Shown here: piece after piece, positions 24,622 to 34,624 of the stretch
Numbering within the stretch: position 1 is the stretch's first letter
Layout: each line of letters opens with the position of its first letter
Origin: Lachnoclostridium sp.
Lineage (GTDB): Bacteria > Bacillota > Clostridia > Lachnospirales > Lachnospiraceae
Assembly (NCBI GenBank): GCA_023664665.1
Contig: JAMPEY010000012.1
Location: forward strand, 1-64,000
DNA length: 64,000 bases
Reading direction: 5' to 3'
The notes under the pieces: generated by a model
The model's database searches: none
Told to the model about the DNA's origin: nothing
The model's input: the letters and a program-made list of their open reading frames with translations, nothing else
Position numbers and translations under genes: made by a program

Positions 24622-24978
24622 ATGAACGAATACAGATTAGCGGATGTGGAGGCGAAATTTGCGGATATTATCTGGAAAAATGAGCCGATTTCTTCACCGG
24701 ATTTGGTAAAAATCTGTGAGAGGGAGCTAAATTGGAAAAAATCTACTACATATACGGTGTTAAAAAAGCTGATAGAAAAAGGCATCTTTCAAAATGAAAA
24801 GTCCATCGTCAGCGCAAAGCTGTCCAGAGAGGAATTTTACGGGCACCAGAGTCAGGTGTATGTGGAGGAAACCTTTGGCTCCTTGCCCAAGTTTTTGACG
24901 GCTTTTTTTCAGGGGCGCAAGATTTCCAAGGAAGAGGCGGAAGAGCTTATGGATTATATTGACAATTTTAAGGAGTAA
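24622..24978 (+). CDS. BlaI/MecI-family transcriptional repressor
   Basis: The 118-residue protein has the winged-helix pattern of BlaI/MecI/CopY repressors: LADVEAKFADIIWKNEPIS, then WKKSTTYTVLKKLIEKGIF as the recognition helix. The C-terminal dimerisation part is SLPKFLTAFFQGRKISKEEAEEL. Such repressors are inactivated by cleavage triggered by a BlaR1-type sensor, whose gene follows 145 bp downstream. ATG 24622 is preceded by GAAGGAGAG and is preferred over ATG 24604. Confidence 0.9.
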   Translation: MNEYRLADVEAKFADIIWKNEPISSPDLVKICERELNWKKSTTYTVLKKLIEKGIFQNEKSIVSAKLSREEFYGHQSQVYVEETFGSLPKFLTAFFQGRKISKEEAEELMDYIDNFKE

Positions 24979-25123
24979 AGCTTGTAATGCTTTCTGAAAA
25001 TTCTTTAAACTTTTAAGAGACATATTGTTTTCTTATGCAACATATTGAGTACAGTGAAAAAACTCTCGGAAACGGAAGTTATAAATACCAAAAATTTTTT
25101 CCGGAAAGGAAGGGTGTGTAGGC

Positions 25124-27526
25124 ATGGTAAATTTTTTCTTAAAAATATTAAGCATGAGTCTGACTGCATCCTACTGCATTATTTTAATATGCCTTGCAAG
25201 GCTTTTCTTAAGAAAATGCCCTAAAATATTCTCCTATCTGTTGTGGGGAATTGTTGCCATCCGGCTGATATGTCCTGTAGGAATAGAGAGCAGCTTCAGT
25301 TTTATAAGCAGACCTGTGAAAAATCTGTCTGATTTTCTGGCGGCAGGCAGTGCAGAGGAGATGTCGAATCTGCCGGATAACGATAATGCTTTATCTTTGG
25401 ATGTTCCTGTCGTTTTCGGACATCTTCTGAAAGAGGAGAATGCATCGGAAAGCGAGGATTATCCGACTTTATCAAGTGAAACAGTATCTCCAAATAACCG
25501 GAACCATATCAATACCCTCCCGACAGATGCTGAAGGCAGTTCACCAAAAGACGGTTTCACCCGGATGCAACAGTCGGCAGCTGATGGGACGGTTTCTGCC
25601 ATCACGGCAGGCATGGCATCCGTAAAAAACATTTTCCTGTCAAAATCCATAGTTTTCATCTTGGCATATATCTGGTTTGCAGGAGCATTAGCATTATTAA
25701 CATATAACATTTTTTCCTATCGGAAAATCCTAACAAAGCTTAAGAAAAGTGCAATGCATGATTCCTTTTATAAAGGGGTTTCTGTATATACGGCGGAAGG
25801 CTTGGAAACGCCGTTTGTATTAGGCATACGAAAAGCTTCCATCTATCTTCCGCAGGCTTTAGCCGAAAAGGAGCGTGAATGCTGTCTTGCCCATGAATAT
25901 GCCCATATACGCCGCAGGGATTATCTTATAAAGCAGTGCGCTTTCCTTTTTGTCTGTGTACATTGGTTTAATCCCCTTATGTGGCTGGCATTTCACTTGA
26001 TGACAAAGGATATGGAAATGTCCTGTGATGAAATGGTTTTGAAAAATGTTTCTTTGCAGGAGCGGAAAATCTATTCTAAAATATTATTGCAGTCAGCCTG
26101 CCGAAAATCCCATTTAACAGGAGCAGTCCCTTCTTTTGGCAGAGATTATGTATCTTCACGCATCAGAAACATTCTGAAATTAAGAAAGAGAAGCAGCGCA
26201 GTAATGCTCTTAGGTATAGTTTTTATTATAATTTGTGCAATCGGATTGCTGACTGACCCGGTCAATATAAATGTGTCGCTTTCAAAATTCATTTCACATG
26301 CTGCTTCTAATAACAGTAATCTGGAAATGACAAAGGTGGTAGCGGATTTATACGCAGAGGAGCTGCAATATGAATCCGAATTAAAACAGGCAAAAGAAGC
26401 TGCTGTAACGGCGGAAATTCTTAAAAATAAGAATTTATATGCAAGGGCAGTATTAACGGACGATGCGGACTCAGAACAAAATGCTGAAAATTCTGAAAAC
26501 AGCCAGACTAAAACAGGCGAAAAAATAGAGGTTCTGAAGCTGCCAGACGAATTTTCAAAAGAAATCACAGGCACCATAACAACGGGCGACAAGGTTCAAA
26601 TTCTGTCCATCGGCGCTTCTGTTTTGCAGGATGCAGTGGCATATGGGGATTTTCCAGACATAAGCAGCGCTTCCGCATCCCTAAAAGAAGGCATAGATTA
26701 TGTCATGATTTTATTTGAAGATGCAGAGGGTGTACAGAAAAGAGGGTATGTTAAGAAGGATAATTTAAGCCTTTCGCTGTCCGATAACACCATGGATTCC
26801 TATGTTTATTGGACTGCAAAGGTATGGTGCGGTTATTTCTGCACCAAAAATTTCACACTGATGGGGCAGCTGGCATCCTTGGACAGCCGGGAATATTCGC
26901 AATATATCCATCATTCCGAAGCTTTTGTTTATACGGATAATCCAAGGAGTTTTCCATGGAAGGGATATTATATTGCGGTGGAGCCGGATGCAGTGCTTTC
27001 TAACAAAAACGAAGTAAAGGTGAAGCTTTATTATCTGGAAGAGAGCGCGAAGCCCGAAATGACGGTGTGGCGGCAGGATATCATGATTCAAACGGATAAA
27101 CTGCGGGAAATCAGCAATATAGATGATTTATTATTGGGCGGAATGGTGGATTTTCTGCCGGAAAGACGGTGCGGTGACAAAATTTCCACTTATGAGGAAT
27201 TTAAGGAAATTTATGTTCCGGCGGAAGGTGTTTACTGCTTTGCGGATTTTGATTATGAAAACAAAATCTTTCAGATTCATGCGTCTGCGCGCGGTGACAG
27301 GACTTTTAGGGAGCCGGAATGTGCTCTAAGGTATTATCTGCATCTGGGGGAAGAGGTTCTGGTGGAAGAGTCGGCAGAAGAGGAAGCAGGAAAAGCGGAT
27401 AAATCCGATAAGAAAAAATATGATGCTTATACCAGAGTAAAATGCACATTTACCGATGACAGGGTGCTTATTTTCCCCATGTATCAAAAGAACGGGCTTT
27501 GGTATATAGACGGGGCGGCATTGTAA
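25124..27526 (+). CDS. BlaR1-type M56 membrane metallopeptidase
   Basis: M56 peptidases sense an envelope signal and cleave the partner BlaI repressor. The N-terminus has membrane helices (about 7-27, 37-53) and another near 178-196, followed by the zinc motif HEYAH near 256-260 and DMEMSCDEMVL. A further helix lies near 362-382. The outer C-terminal region (about 385-800) is not a penicillin-binding domain; around 470-560 it resembles an SH3-like wall-binding domain (GDKVQILSIGA, VKKDNLSL). The ligand is therefore probably not a beta-lactam. The next gene encodes a surface lipoprotein. Confidence 0.88.
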   Translation: MVNFFLKILSMSLTASYCIILICLARLFLRKCPKIFSYLLWGIVAIRLICPVGIESSFSFISRPVKNLSDFLAAGSAEEMSNLPDNDNALSLDVPVVFGHLLKEENASESEDYPTLSSETVSPNNRNHINTLPTDAEGSSPKDGFTRMQQSAADGTVSAITAGMASVKNIFLSKSIVFILAYIWFAGALALLTYNIFSYRKILTKLKKSAMHDSFYKGVSVYTAEGLETPFVLGIRKASIYLPQALAEKERECCLAHEYAHIRRRDYLIKQCAFLFVCVHWFNPLMWLAFHLMTKDMEMSCDEMVLKNVSLQERKIYSKILLQSACRKSHLTGAVPSFGRDYVSSRIRNILKLRKRSSAVMLLGIVFIIICAIGLLTDPVNINVSLSKFISHAASNNSNLEMTKVVADLYAEELQYESELKQAKEAAVTAEILKNKNLYARAVLTDDADSEQNAENSENSQTKTGEKIEVLKLPDEFSKEITGTITTGDKVQILSIGASVLQDAVAYGDFPDISSASASLKEGIDYVMILFEDAEGVQKRGYVKKDNLSLSLSDNTMDSYVYWTAKVWCGYFCTKNFTLMGQLASLDSREYSQYIHHSEAFVYTDNPRSFPWKGYYIAVEPDAVLSNKNEVKVKLYYLEESAKPEMTVWRQDIMIQTDKLREISNIDDLLLGGMVDFLPERRCGDKISTYEEFKEIYVPAEGVYCFADFDYENKIFQIHASARGDRTFREPECALRYYLHLGEEVLVEESAEEEAGKADKSDKKKYDAYTRVKCTFTDDRVLIFPMYQKNGLWYIDGAAL

Positions 27527-27598
27527 AAAAGCTACAGACAGATGTTTGCAAAAAGAAACCCCAGTGATTGGATTGGATTGAGCCAGAAAGGAAAACGC

Positions 27599-29920
27599 AT
27601 GAAAGATACACAAAAAAAGAACGCAATAGCGGCCGCCATGATGATAGTTGTTCTGGTTCTGGCGTCCTGCGTAAAACAGGATGATTCTCCAACGGCAGAT
27701 AACAGTAACGCCAATGCACAGAAGGTTAGCTATGCCTATGTTCCGGAATATGTGGAGCTTTTCGGTGCGAAAACCGCCAATATAGACGATTCCCGAATCA
27801 TAGGGGATGCTCTTTATTATACCAAAATTGAAGCTAAGAAGGTTTCTTCTTCAGATGAGTCAGAAAAGGTTACGACCATGGAAGACGGACAGCAGTATGC
27901 CGTCAAGCGTTTTTTGTACGAATATTCCTTGGCGGAGCAGAAAGTGACCCGGAAAATGCTGCTCGATGACGGAAGCGGAGTCACTTATGATATTCAAGTT
28001 GCGGAAGACGGAAGAGTATATGTGTCCGATTATGATTTAGAGGATGCTTATGGAAAGATTCTTGTGTTTGACAAGCAGGGAGAGCTTCAGATGCAGGTTG
28101 ATTTAAAAATGCTGGGAGTCAGGCATTCCCAAGCTTTTGCCGTGGATGCGGAGAGCAGGCTCTATATATCCATGACAAACGGTGAGATTGCTTTGATAAA
28201 TGCGGACGGAACCCTGCATGGAAAAATTGCACTGAAAGATAATAACTATGTGTCCGGCATCGGCACAGGGAAGGATGGGAAAGTTTATGTTTCTTACCGG
28301 AACATGCAGCAAGCGACATCCGGCGCGCCGCTAGCTGAGATTGATTTTGAGGGGAAAAAGCTGAGCGATAAGGTTTACCAGAATTATCCTGTCAGTATGC
28401 ACCACAATCTGATTGCAGGAAACGAATATGATTTTCTGGTCAATGACGGAAGCAGCCTGTACGGCTATCAATTGGAATCCGAATCCGCAGAAAGGCTTTT
28501 TACTTGGGCTGAATGCGGCATCGGCACAAATCCCATGGGAACCTTTGCATGTGCGGAGGATGGGACAATCAAAGTTCTCACCAGATGCGGAATAGGCAGG
28601 GAATCTGCGGAATTGACGGTTTTGACCAAGACGGATGCCGCTACGCTTCCTGAAAAAACAGAGCTTGTGCTGGGAACCTTGTATGCAGCTCCTGACCTGA
28701 AAGCGGCAGTGGTGGCTTTTAACAGACAAAGCGATACCTGTCATATCACCATAAAAGATTATACGGATGGCGAAGATGCACATGCTGCACAAGCCTATAT
28801 TCCCGAAGAGGAAGCGCTGCAGAATATCAATATAGATATTATTTCAGCGGATAACTGTCCGGATATTTTTGACTTGTACCATTTTAATGTGGCGGCGTTA
28901 GCCGGAAACGGAGTGTTTGAAAATCTGGAGCCTTACTTTGAGCAGAGTACGGTGGTAAAGAAAGAGGATTTTCTGGAAAATGTAGTTGACAATTATACCT
29001 ATAACGGCATTTTGACGGCGGTTCCCGCTACCGTTACGCTGTCAACGCTGATGGGCAGGTCTGATATTGTGGGAGAGAAGATAGGGTGGACTTTTGAGGA
29101 AATGGCAGAGATTATAGATAAAAACCCGGATATGCAGCCGGAAACTTTTCCCAGCAATCAATCAATATTACGGATTTGCCTGAAATTCGGATATGAAGAC
29201 TTCATTGATTGGGAAAATGACAAGGCGGATTTTGACTGTGAAAAATTTAAAAACATCCTTAAGTTTGCCGGCAGATATCCTTCTCCGGGTGAGATGAACT
29301 ACGACTTTTCGGAGCGTTTAGGCAAGAAAATGAGAGAAGGTGAATTGTTATTATCCACTGCATTTATTTCTGCTTTTCAGGATATTCAGGTACAGGATTT
29401 TGTATATGGCGGCGTAACATTTATCGGATACCCAACGGCAGACGGGAGCAACGGCTGTGACCTTTTTACCACCAATGCCTGCGCGATTGCTTCTAAGAGC
29501 AAGCATAAGGAAGAAGCATGGGGTTTTATTGAATTTCTGTTAAGTGGTGAAATGAATGAATGGTCGGATGACAGTTTTCCCTGTAAGAAAGATGATTTGA
29601 TGAAAAAAATCACTGCGGTGGAATACCGCAAGGATTCTAACGGAAATATCAGTCTTAACGACATAGGGGAACCGTGGCTTAAATATAGCACTGTGCTATA
29701 TGATGGTGTAAAATACGAATACCATGCCGTTACGGAGGAAGAAGCCGCGTTAGGCATCCAACTGCTGGAAACGGCAAAATTTGATACTTCCAATGATTCC
29801 GTAATCTCCGGAATCATCTATGAGGAGGCGGAAGGCTTTTTCCGGAACCAGAAAACCGTTGACGAAGTGGCTGCCATTATCCAGAACCGGGTGCAGCTTT
29901 ATCTGGATGAGAATTGGTAA
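27599..29920 (+). CDS. Large lipoprotein: propeller-like N-half and solute-binding C-half
   Basis: ATG 27599, after AGAAAGGAAA, opens a lipoprotein signal peptide ending VLVLASC. Residues about 40-340 show repeated strand motifs such as DGRVYVSD, DAESRLYISM and DGKVYVSYRN, typical of NHL/beta-propeller repeats. Residues about 350-770 resemble family 1 extracellular solute-binding proteins (LVLGTLYAAPDLKAAVVAFN, then DIIS..CPDIFDLY and KEEAWGFIEFLLSGEMNEW). No transporter permease is adjacent. It follows the BlaR1-type gene by 72 bp. Confidence 0.78.
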   Translation: MKDTQKKNAIAAAMMIVVLVLASCVKQDDSPTADNSNANAQKVSYAYVPEYVELFGAKTANIDDSRIIGDALYYTKIEAKKVSSSDESEKVTTMEDGQQYAVKRFLYEYSLAEQKVTRKMLLDDGSGVTYDIQVAEDGRVYVSDYDLEDAYGKILVFDKQGELQMQVDLKMLGVRHSQAFAVDAESRLYISMTNGEIALINADGTLHGKIALKDNNYVSGIGTGKDGKVYVSYRNMQQATSGAPLAEIDFEGKKLSDKVYQNYPVSMHHNLIAGNEYDFLVNDGSSLYGYQLESESAERLFTWAECGIGTNPMGTFACAEDGTIKVLTRCGIGRESAELTVLTKTDAATLPEKTELVLGTLYAAPDLKAAVVAFNRQSDTCHITIKDYTDGEDAHAAQAYIPEEEALQNINIDIISADNCPDIFDLYHFNVAALAGNGVFENLEPYFEQSTVVKKEDFLENVVDNYTYNGILTAVPATVTLSTLMGRSDIVGEKIGWTFEEMAEIIDKNPDMQPETFPSNQSILRICLKFGYEDFIDWENDKADFDCEKFKNILKFAGRYPSPGEMNYDFSERLGKKMREGELLLSTAFISAFQDIQVQDFVYGGVTFIGYPTADGSNGCDLFTTNACAIASKSKHKEEAWGFIEFLLSGEMNEWSDDSFPCKKDDLMKKITAVEYRKDSNGNISLNDIGEPWLKYSTVLYDGVKYEYHAVTEEEAALGIQLLETAKFDTSNDSVISGIIYEEAEGFFRNQKTVDEVAAIIQNRVQLYLDENW

Positions 29921-29971
29921 GGAGAAATGAGAGATGGTTTTCAGTCACATTCAACTATGCGCAAAAGACAA

Positions 29972-30051
29972 GTTTAACGAATAGTTGGTGCCTAAATCAG
30001 GGAAATCCATAATATATAGAATTTCCAAGGGCACCAACTGATTTGTTAAAC
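29972..30051. terminator. Nested 80-bp palindrome between convergent genes
   Basis: Three nested arms pair: GTTTAAC (29972) with GTTAAAC (30045), AGTTGGTGCC (29983) with GGCACCAACT (30030), and GGAAAT (30001) with ATTTCC (30021). The site separates the lipoprotein gene (plus) from the amidase gene (minus) and probably forms a bidirectional 3' end, though T-runs are weak. Confidence 0.6.
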
Positions 30052-30070
30052 AAATACGCAAGCAAAATCG

Positions 30071-31552
30071 CTAAATACTTCTGGCAAACTGTACCGGTGT
30101 GACAAGCGGATTTAAGGGCTCGAATCGATACTCGGGGAACTGGTCAATCAGTTCCTCTAAACACTGAGTCGTCTGGTATACCATATCATGGCAGAGCATC
30201 ACGATTTTCTTCCGTCCCAGAGTGCTGGAGCGGGCATTTTCAATCAGTTTTTGAGCGTCCGCACCGGAGGATATGGCGTCGTCCAGACTGGCATTCCAAT
30301 CAAAATAAGTGTAACCTCTGTTGGTCATTTCCTGAATTATTTCATCACTGATTTCCTTGTTGTAGGCATTGATGCTGCCACCCGGAAAACGGAATAATTT
30401 TACTTCCACGCCTGTCACTTCATAGACGGCGCGCTTTGCTTCTTCAAAATCGGTAAGGTAACTGTTGACATCGGCATAGATTGCCCCATAGTCGTGTTTA
30501 TTACAATGAATGCCTATAGTATGTCCTTCTTCTACAATGCGTCTTGCCACTTCCGGATGTTTTTTGACATTTTCACCTACTACAAAAAATGTGGCTTTCA
30601 CTCCCTTTTCCTTTAAAATATCCAATACTGCGCTGGTATTTTCCTCGGAAGGACCATCGTCAAATGTCAGATACATGGTTTTGGGACAGAAAAACAAATC
30701 AATACCCTGCGCAATGCCTTTTGCCAGCTTTTCCTGATATTCCGGGGTCAACAAACTGTTTCGCTCCGCAGTATTGGACAAAAAACCGGTTTCCACAAGA
30801 CAGGTCGGCATACTGTTTTCTTTTATTATGTAAAGAGTGTTGTTGTCTAAAATTCCCCTGTCCTGCGCGCCGGATTGTGAGGTGGTATACATCTGCACAA
30901 GCTTTGCCAGTCTTTCACTGTCTTCCCCGTTTTTTTGGGAACAATACCATGTTTCCACTCCCGATACATTATCCCATTCACAGGTATTCTGATGGATGCT
31001 GATACAGGCGTCCGCTCCTTTTTCCTCGGCAAATTTCACCCGTTCTTCCAAGGAAACTGCCTTGTCGCTGTCTCTGGTGAGAATGACCTGATAACCGATT
31101 TCCTTCAGTTTTGATTCCACTGATTTTGCGATTTCCAGATTAATGTCTTTTTCTCCGACACCGTTTCGATAGCCGCCGTCATCTTCCCCTCCGTGTCCGG
31201 GATCAAGTACGATCACAATTTCTTCCGGGTTCTTGGGCTGAACCGCAGCTACTCTCTCCACATAATTTCCACTGCTTGTCTCCTTAAGAGAGGCTTCCGT
31301 GGATAGTTTTCCATCCAAACTTAAGGGTTTGGGAGCTATTTCCTCACCCGCAAAGGCATCCGTAACGATATCCGAACCACTGACACTTATAATGTTAACA
31401 GCAGATACCGTGGTAAAAGCCATGCCGCCTATGGCAACAGCCAGCATCATAGCTGTAATCCCTTTTCTCACTCTTCTCTTCCAATTCTTTCTGCGATATC
31501 TTTTTCTATAGTATATGCCTGCATCTTCAATGTATATTCCTTTGTTTCTCAT
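30071..31552 (-). CDS. Fusion of N-acetylmuramoyl-L-alanine amidase and polysaccharide deacetylase
   Basis: One membrane helix near 35-55 anchors an exported protein. The Amidase_3 domain (about 112-288) has zinc ligands H120 (LDPGHGG), E134 (GEKDINLE) and H187 (SIHQN), and catalytic E254 (LVETGF). The NodB deacetylase domain (about 293-480) has TFDDG with D298-D299, H349 and H353 (IHCNKHD), and RFPGG. It would both cut the peptide from muramic acid and remove acetyl groups from glycan. ATG 31552 follows AGAGGGTG. It is the last gene of the sensor-regulator operon. Confidence 0.92.
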   Translation of the reverse strand: MRNKGIYIEDAGIYYRKRYRRKNWKRRVRKGITAMMLAVAIGGMAFTTVSAVNIISVSGSDIVTDAFAGEEIAPKPLSLDGKLSTEASLKETSSGNYVERVAAVQPKNPEEIVIVLDPGHGGEDDGGYRNGVGEKDINLEIAKSVESKLKEIGYQVILTRDSDKAVSLEERVKFAEEKGADACISIHQNTCEWDNVSGVETWYCSQKNGEDSERLAKLVQMYTTSQSGAQDRGILDNNTLYIIKENSMPTCLVETGFLSNTAERNSLLTPEYQEKLAKGIAQGIDLFFCPKTMYLTFDDGPSEENTSAVLDILKEKGVKATFFVVGENVKKHPEVARRIVEEGHTIGIHCNKHDYGAIYADVNSYLTDFEEAKRAVYEVTGVEVKLFRFPGGSINAYNKEISDEIIQEMTNRGYTYFDWNASLDDAISSGADAQKLIENARSSTLGRKKIVMLCHDMVYQTTQCLEELIDQFPEYRFEPLNPLVTPVQFARSI

Positions 31553-31683
31553 AAAAATCACCCTCTGTATGCTTTATATTTGACTTCTTAAAGCATATCA
31601 GAGGGTTGCGTCAAAGTTTCATATTTTTTGCATATTATTCGCATCATTTCTGTTACAAAAAAATTTTCTTTGTTACAAGTCTT

Positions 31684-32520
31684 TTATTTGGAAATTTTCA
31701 AAAATAATTCGTTGATTCCTTCATAAAATCCCACCGTGACAAGGGTCTTGCCGTCCTCTATTCCGGGGAACAGATACTTCTTATAATTGGGGGTAGTCTC
31801 TAACAGAGGATTGGTATTTTCATATGCCTCCATGCCTGTAAGGTCCAGATAATCGCTCCATTTTTGAACCAACTCTTCTGGTTTGCTTTCCGCCCATTTT
31901 ATATCTGTCCGAACATAAAATTCGTAAATTTTACCGGTATCCGCGTCCAGATAAATATCCAACAGGCGGTTGGATTTATCCGTATTCTGATGGCTAGTGG
32001 AAAGGCTTACTTTCCAAACGGACATATTATTACGCGGTTCCAACACATCAATTGCGGAATATAATACCGCATTATAGGAAGAAGCATCTATTTCCCTTAC
32101 GGCGTCCTGTAAAATACCAAGATTTTTCAGGGTTTTAATCTCTCTGTTGCAGATTTCATAGATTTCTTCATCCGTAATTTCAATACCTGAGGGTCCCTGG
32201 CGGTTTACCACAAAAGCATAGCTTCCTGTTAAACCCGTATAATCCATTTCCGTGGATTCCGTGCGTGTTGCAGCGCTGAGTTCGCTCTCCGGCAGAACCT
32301 GATTGTTCAGGCACCTTGCCAGAATATAGAGCTTTTCATTGCTGTTTAAGGAGTAACGGTATCCTTCATTCACGCTTTCTACCTGTTCCACCGTAATTTT
32401 ATTTAATCTTATTTTATCCCTATGTTTGGCAATCTGTTCCGGTCCCCATATGGCGATACCGAGAATAACCGCTACCACTGCGATTGCTCCCACATTGAAG
32501 ATAACTCTTTTATGTGCCAT
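31684..32520 (-). CDS. Membrane-anchored extracytoplasmic protein of the two-component operon
   Basis: The protein has one N-terminal helix (about 6-24, VIFNVGAIAVVAVILGIAIWG) and an outside domain of about 250 residues with no recognised family; it includes DIYLDADTGKIYEFYVRTD, a segment reminiscent of PepSY-like domains. ATG 32520 lies seven bases after GGAGGTG, and its start overlaps the kinase gene by 11 bp. Co-translation suggests it modulates or reports to the kinase. Confidence 0.65.
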   Translation of the reverse strand: MAHKRVIFNVGAIAVVAVILGIAIWGPEQIAKHRDKIRLNKITVEQVESVNEGYRYSLNSNEKLYILARCLNNQVLPESELSAATRTESTEMDYTGLTGSYAFVVNRQGPSGIEITDEEIYEICNREIKTLKNLGILQDAVREIDASSYNAVLYSAIDVLEPRNNMSVWKVSLSTSHQNTDKSNRLLDIYLDADTGKIYEFYVRTDIKWAESKPEELVQKWSDYLDLTGMEAYENTNPLLETTPNYKKYLFPGIEDGKTLVTVGFYEGINELFLKISK

Positions 32521-33955
32521 CTGCATTCACCTCCCTTGGGGAATCCCCGTATGGCAGCCGGAAAGAAAAACAGCTGCCCTCTCCTTCGGTACTTTCAATG
32601 ATTAACTCACTGTCATGCAGATTTAGTATTTCCCGACAGAGAGCAAGGCCTAATCCAGCGCCGTTTTTGCTTCTGGAACGGGATTTGTCCACCATGTAAA
32701 AGGCTTCTGTAATCTTCTTCAATTCCTCTTTGGGAATACCCATTCCATAATCTTTCACCGCAAAAAGATATCCCTGTTCTTCCCGCTTTCCGTAAACCTC
32801 AATGACAATATTTTCTCCTTCTGCCGGAGTGGACGCTTTATATGCGTTATCCACAAGATTTAAAAGCACGGACTTCATCAGATTGGACTCTGCGCTGACA
32901 CTGCCGGCATCAAAATCAAACCTAAGGTCCACTTTTTCTTTCTCCCGATACATATCCCGCAGATAGCCGAACAATTCTTCCACATTCACATTCTGCCGTT
33001 CCGTTTCATAACGCTTGGTAACAATAATGTCCAAAAGCCTCAAAGACATATTTTCCAGGCGTTTTCCCTCCGTGTAAATGTAATTGGCAGAGAGAAAATG
33101 AGTTTCCTCATCCAATTTGCGGGAACGCAGCATATCGGCATATCCGATAATGGCAGTCAGGGGCGTTTTCAATTCATGGGAAAATGCCGCAATGAAATCT
33201 TCCCTTGCGCGGATTTCATCCTCCAGCTTGTGGATATTATCTTCCAGAGTATTCGCCATCTTGTTGAAATCTTTGGTCAGCTGTCCCATTTCATCATTGC
33301 TGACAAGTCTTGCCCTGTAATCATAATCACCCTCCGCCATTTTCCGAGTTGCCCTTGTAAGCAGGCGAATAGGTCTGGTAAGCCATGAGGAAATAAAAAA
33401 CATCACCACAGAGCCAAGTAACAGCATGATTATGGTAAGGCGGCGGTAAACCTGAAAGATTTTAGACCTCTCCTCGTAAATTTCCGTGATATCCTTCATG
33501 GTCTCCAGATATAAAATACGGTTTAAAGCATGAATGGTGGTACCTGTCTGAATATAATAATGCCCCTCTTTTTCAGTCACCTGATAAATTTTAGTCTGTG
33601 TGTCAATCTGCATTAAAAGTCCGGTATCTTCCGTAAATCCGGCGCTGGCGTAAAGAATGGTCCTATCCTCATTGGACAGCCTTAACAGCCTTCCGGCGGC
33701 ATCCTGCCCGCTTTTTTCCAGATTTACCCCGATTTCCTCGATCGTCTTGTTTTGCAGTACATCATATTTGGAGGGAATATTGAGAGCTGCCGTCTCAAAA
33801 GCAAATTGAAGGATGCTGCTTTCGTTCATTGCCTGTCCGATTTCTCTCTCCATGGAAGTCTGGAACACGGAATTAACGAAAATGTAACCGCCTCCGCCAA
33901 ATACCACTCCCATGACCACAATAGACCAAATCAGTATCTTGTATGAAAATTTCAT
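32510..33955 (-). CDS. Sensor histidine kinase
   Basis: Helices at about 6-28 and 172-190 flank an outer sensor region of about 140 residues. A HAMP domain follows (about 190-245), then HisKA with H260 (FSHELKTPLTAIIGYAD) and an ATPase domain with N (LLNLVDNAYKAS), DYGMGIP and GAGLGLALC. It would phosphorylate the response regulator whose gene ends 15 bp upstream. The genes on both sides encode envelope proteins, suggesting a cell-wall or surface signal. Confidence 0.95.
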   Translation of the reverse strand: MKFSYKILIWSIVVMGVVFGGGGYIFVNSVFQTSMEREIGQAMNESSILQFAFETAALNIPSKYDVLQNKTIEEIGVNLEKSGQDAAGRLLRLSNEDRTILYASAGFTEDTGLLMQIDTQTKIYQVTEKEGHYYIQTGTTIHALNRILYLETMKDITEIYEERSKIFQVYRRLTIIMLLLGSVVMFFISSWLTRPIRLLTRATRKMAEGDYDYRARLVSNDEMGQLTKDFNKMANTLEDNIHKLEDEIRAREDFIAAFSHELKTPLTAIIGYADMLRSRKLDEETHFLSANYIYTEGKRLENMSLRLLDIIVTKRYETERQNVNVEELFGYLRDMYREKEKVDLRFDFDAGSVSAESNLMKSVLLNLVDNAYKASTPAEGENIVIEVYGKREEQGYLFAVKDYGMGIPKEELKKITEAFYMVDKSRSRSKNGAGLGLALCREILNLHDSELIIESTEGEGSCFSFRLPYGDSPREVNADGT

Positions 33956-33970
33956 AGTTTCTCCAATCTT

Positions 33971-34624
33971 TTAAATCTCCAGCCGGTATCCTACCTTATA
34001 CACGGCTACCAGATTGTTTTCCCAGCCCATCTTTTTGCGGAGCCTCTGCACATGAAGTTCCAAAGTGCGGCTGTCTGAAAAATATTCGTCATCCCATACT
34101 TTTTCATAGAGGGTTTCTTTGAACAGCGCTATATTTTTATTCTGTATAAACAACACTAAAAGTCCGAACTCCTTATTGGTAAGTATAATGGGCTTTCCTG
34201 CCTTGGTCACCGTCCGGGCTTCCATATCCACAACAATATCCCCTGCCTGCAGGGTTTTTTCCACTTTCTGAAAACGGCGCAGTACCACCTCGACCCTTGC
34301 AATCAGCTCCACTACCTCAAAGGGTTTTACCAGATAATCCTCGGCTCCCAGTTTTAATCCCTTTACTTTATCCCTGACATCATTTTTGGCCGTAATAAAG
34401 ATAACGGGAATCTTAAGAGGTCTTATGTATTCTATAATGTCAAATCCATCTGCCCCCGGGAGCATAATGTCCAGAAGAATCAGATCAAACTGCTCCTGCT
34501 CGATTAATTCTATGGCTTTCAGACCGTCCTGCACGCTCCTGCAGCGATATCCTGCCGCAGTCAGATTAATGTCGATTAAATCGCAAATAGGTTTTTCATC
34601 ATCCACTATCAGTATCTTAATCAT
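33971..34624 (-). CDS. OmpR-family response regulator
   Basis: The receiver domain has acidic residues D8-D9 (VDDEKP), phosphoacceptor D52 (LLDIMLPGADG) and K101 in LVKPFEV. The C-terminal winged helix contains LTNKEFGLLVLFIQN and DSRTLELHVQRLRKKMG. ATG 34624 is preceded directly by GAGAGGAAAC, which comes from copy 3 of the RBS-carrying hairpin element; the longer start at 34636 lies inside that element. It is paired with the downstream kinase. Confidence 0.95.
   Translation of the reverse strand: MIKILIVDDEKPICDLIDINLTAAGYRCRSVQDGLKAIELIEQEQFDLILLDIMLPGADGFDIIEYIRPLKIPVIFITAKNDVRDKVKGLKLGAEDYLVKPFEVVELIARVEVVLRRFQKVEKTLQAGDIVVDMEARTVTKAGKPIILTNKEFGLLVLFIQNKNIALFKETLYEKVWDDEYFSDSRTLELHVQRLRKKMGWENNLVAVYKVGYRLEI

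Noticed and set aside
25124..27526. A beta-lactam resistance sensor
   Set aside because: The M56 domain is clear, but no penicillin-binding domain or beta-lactamase gene is present, so a resistance role is not supported.
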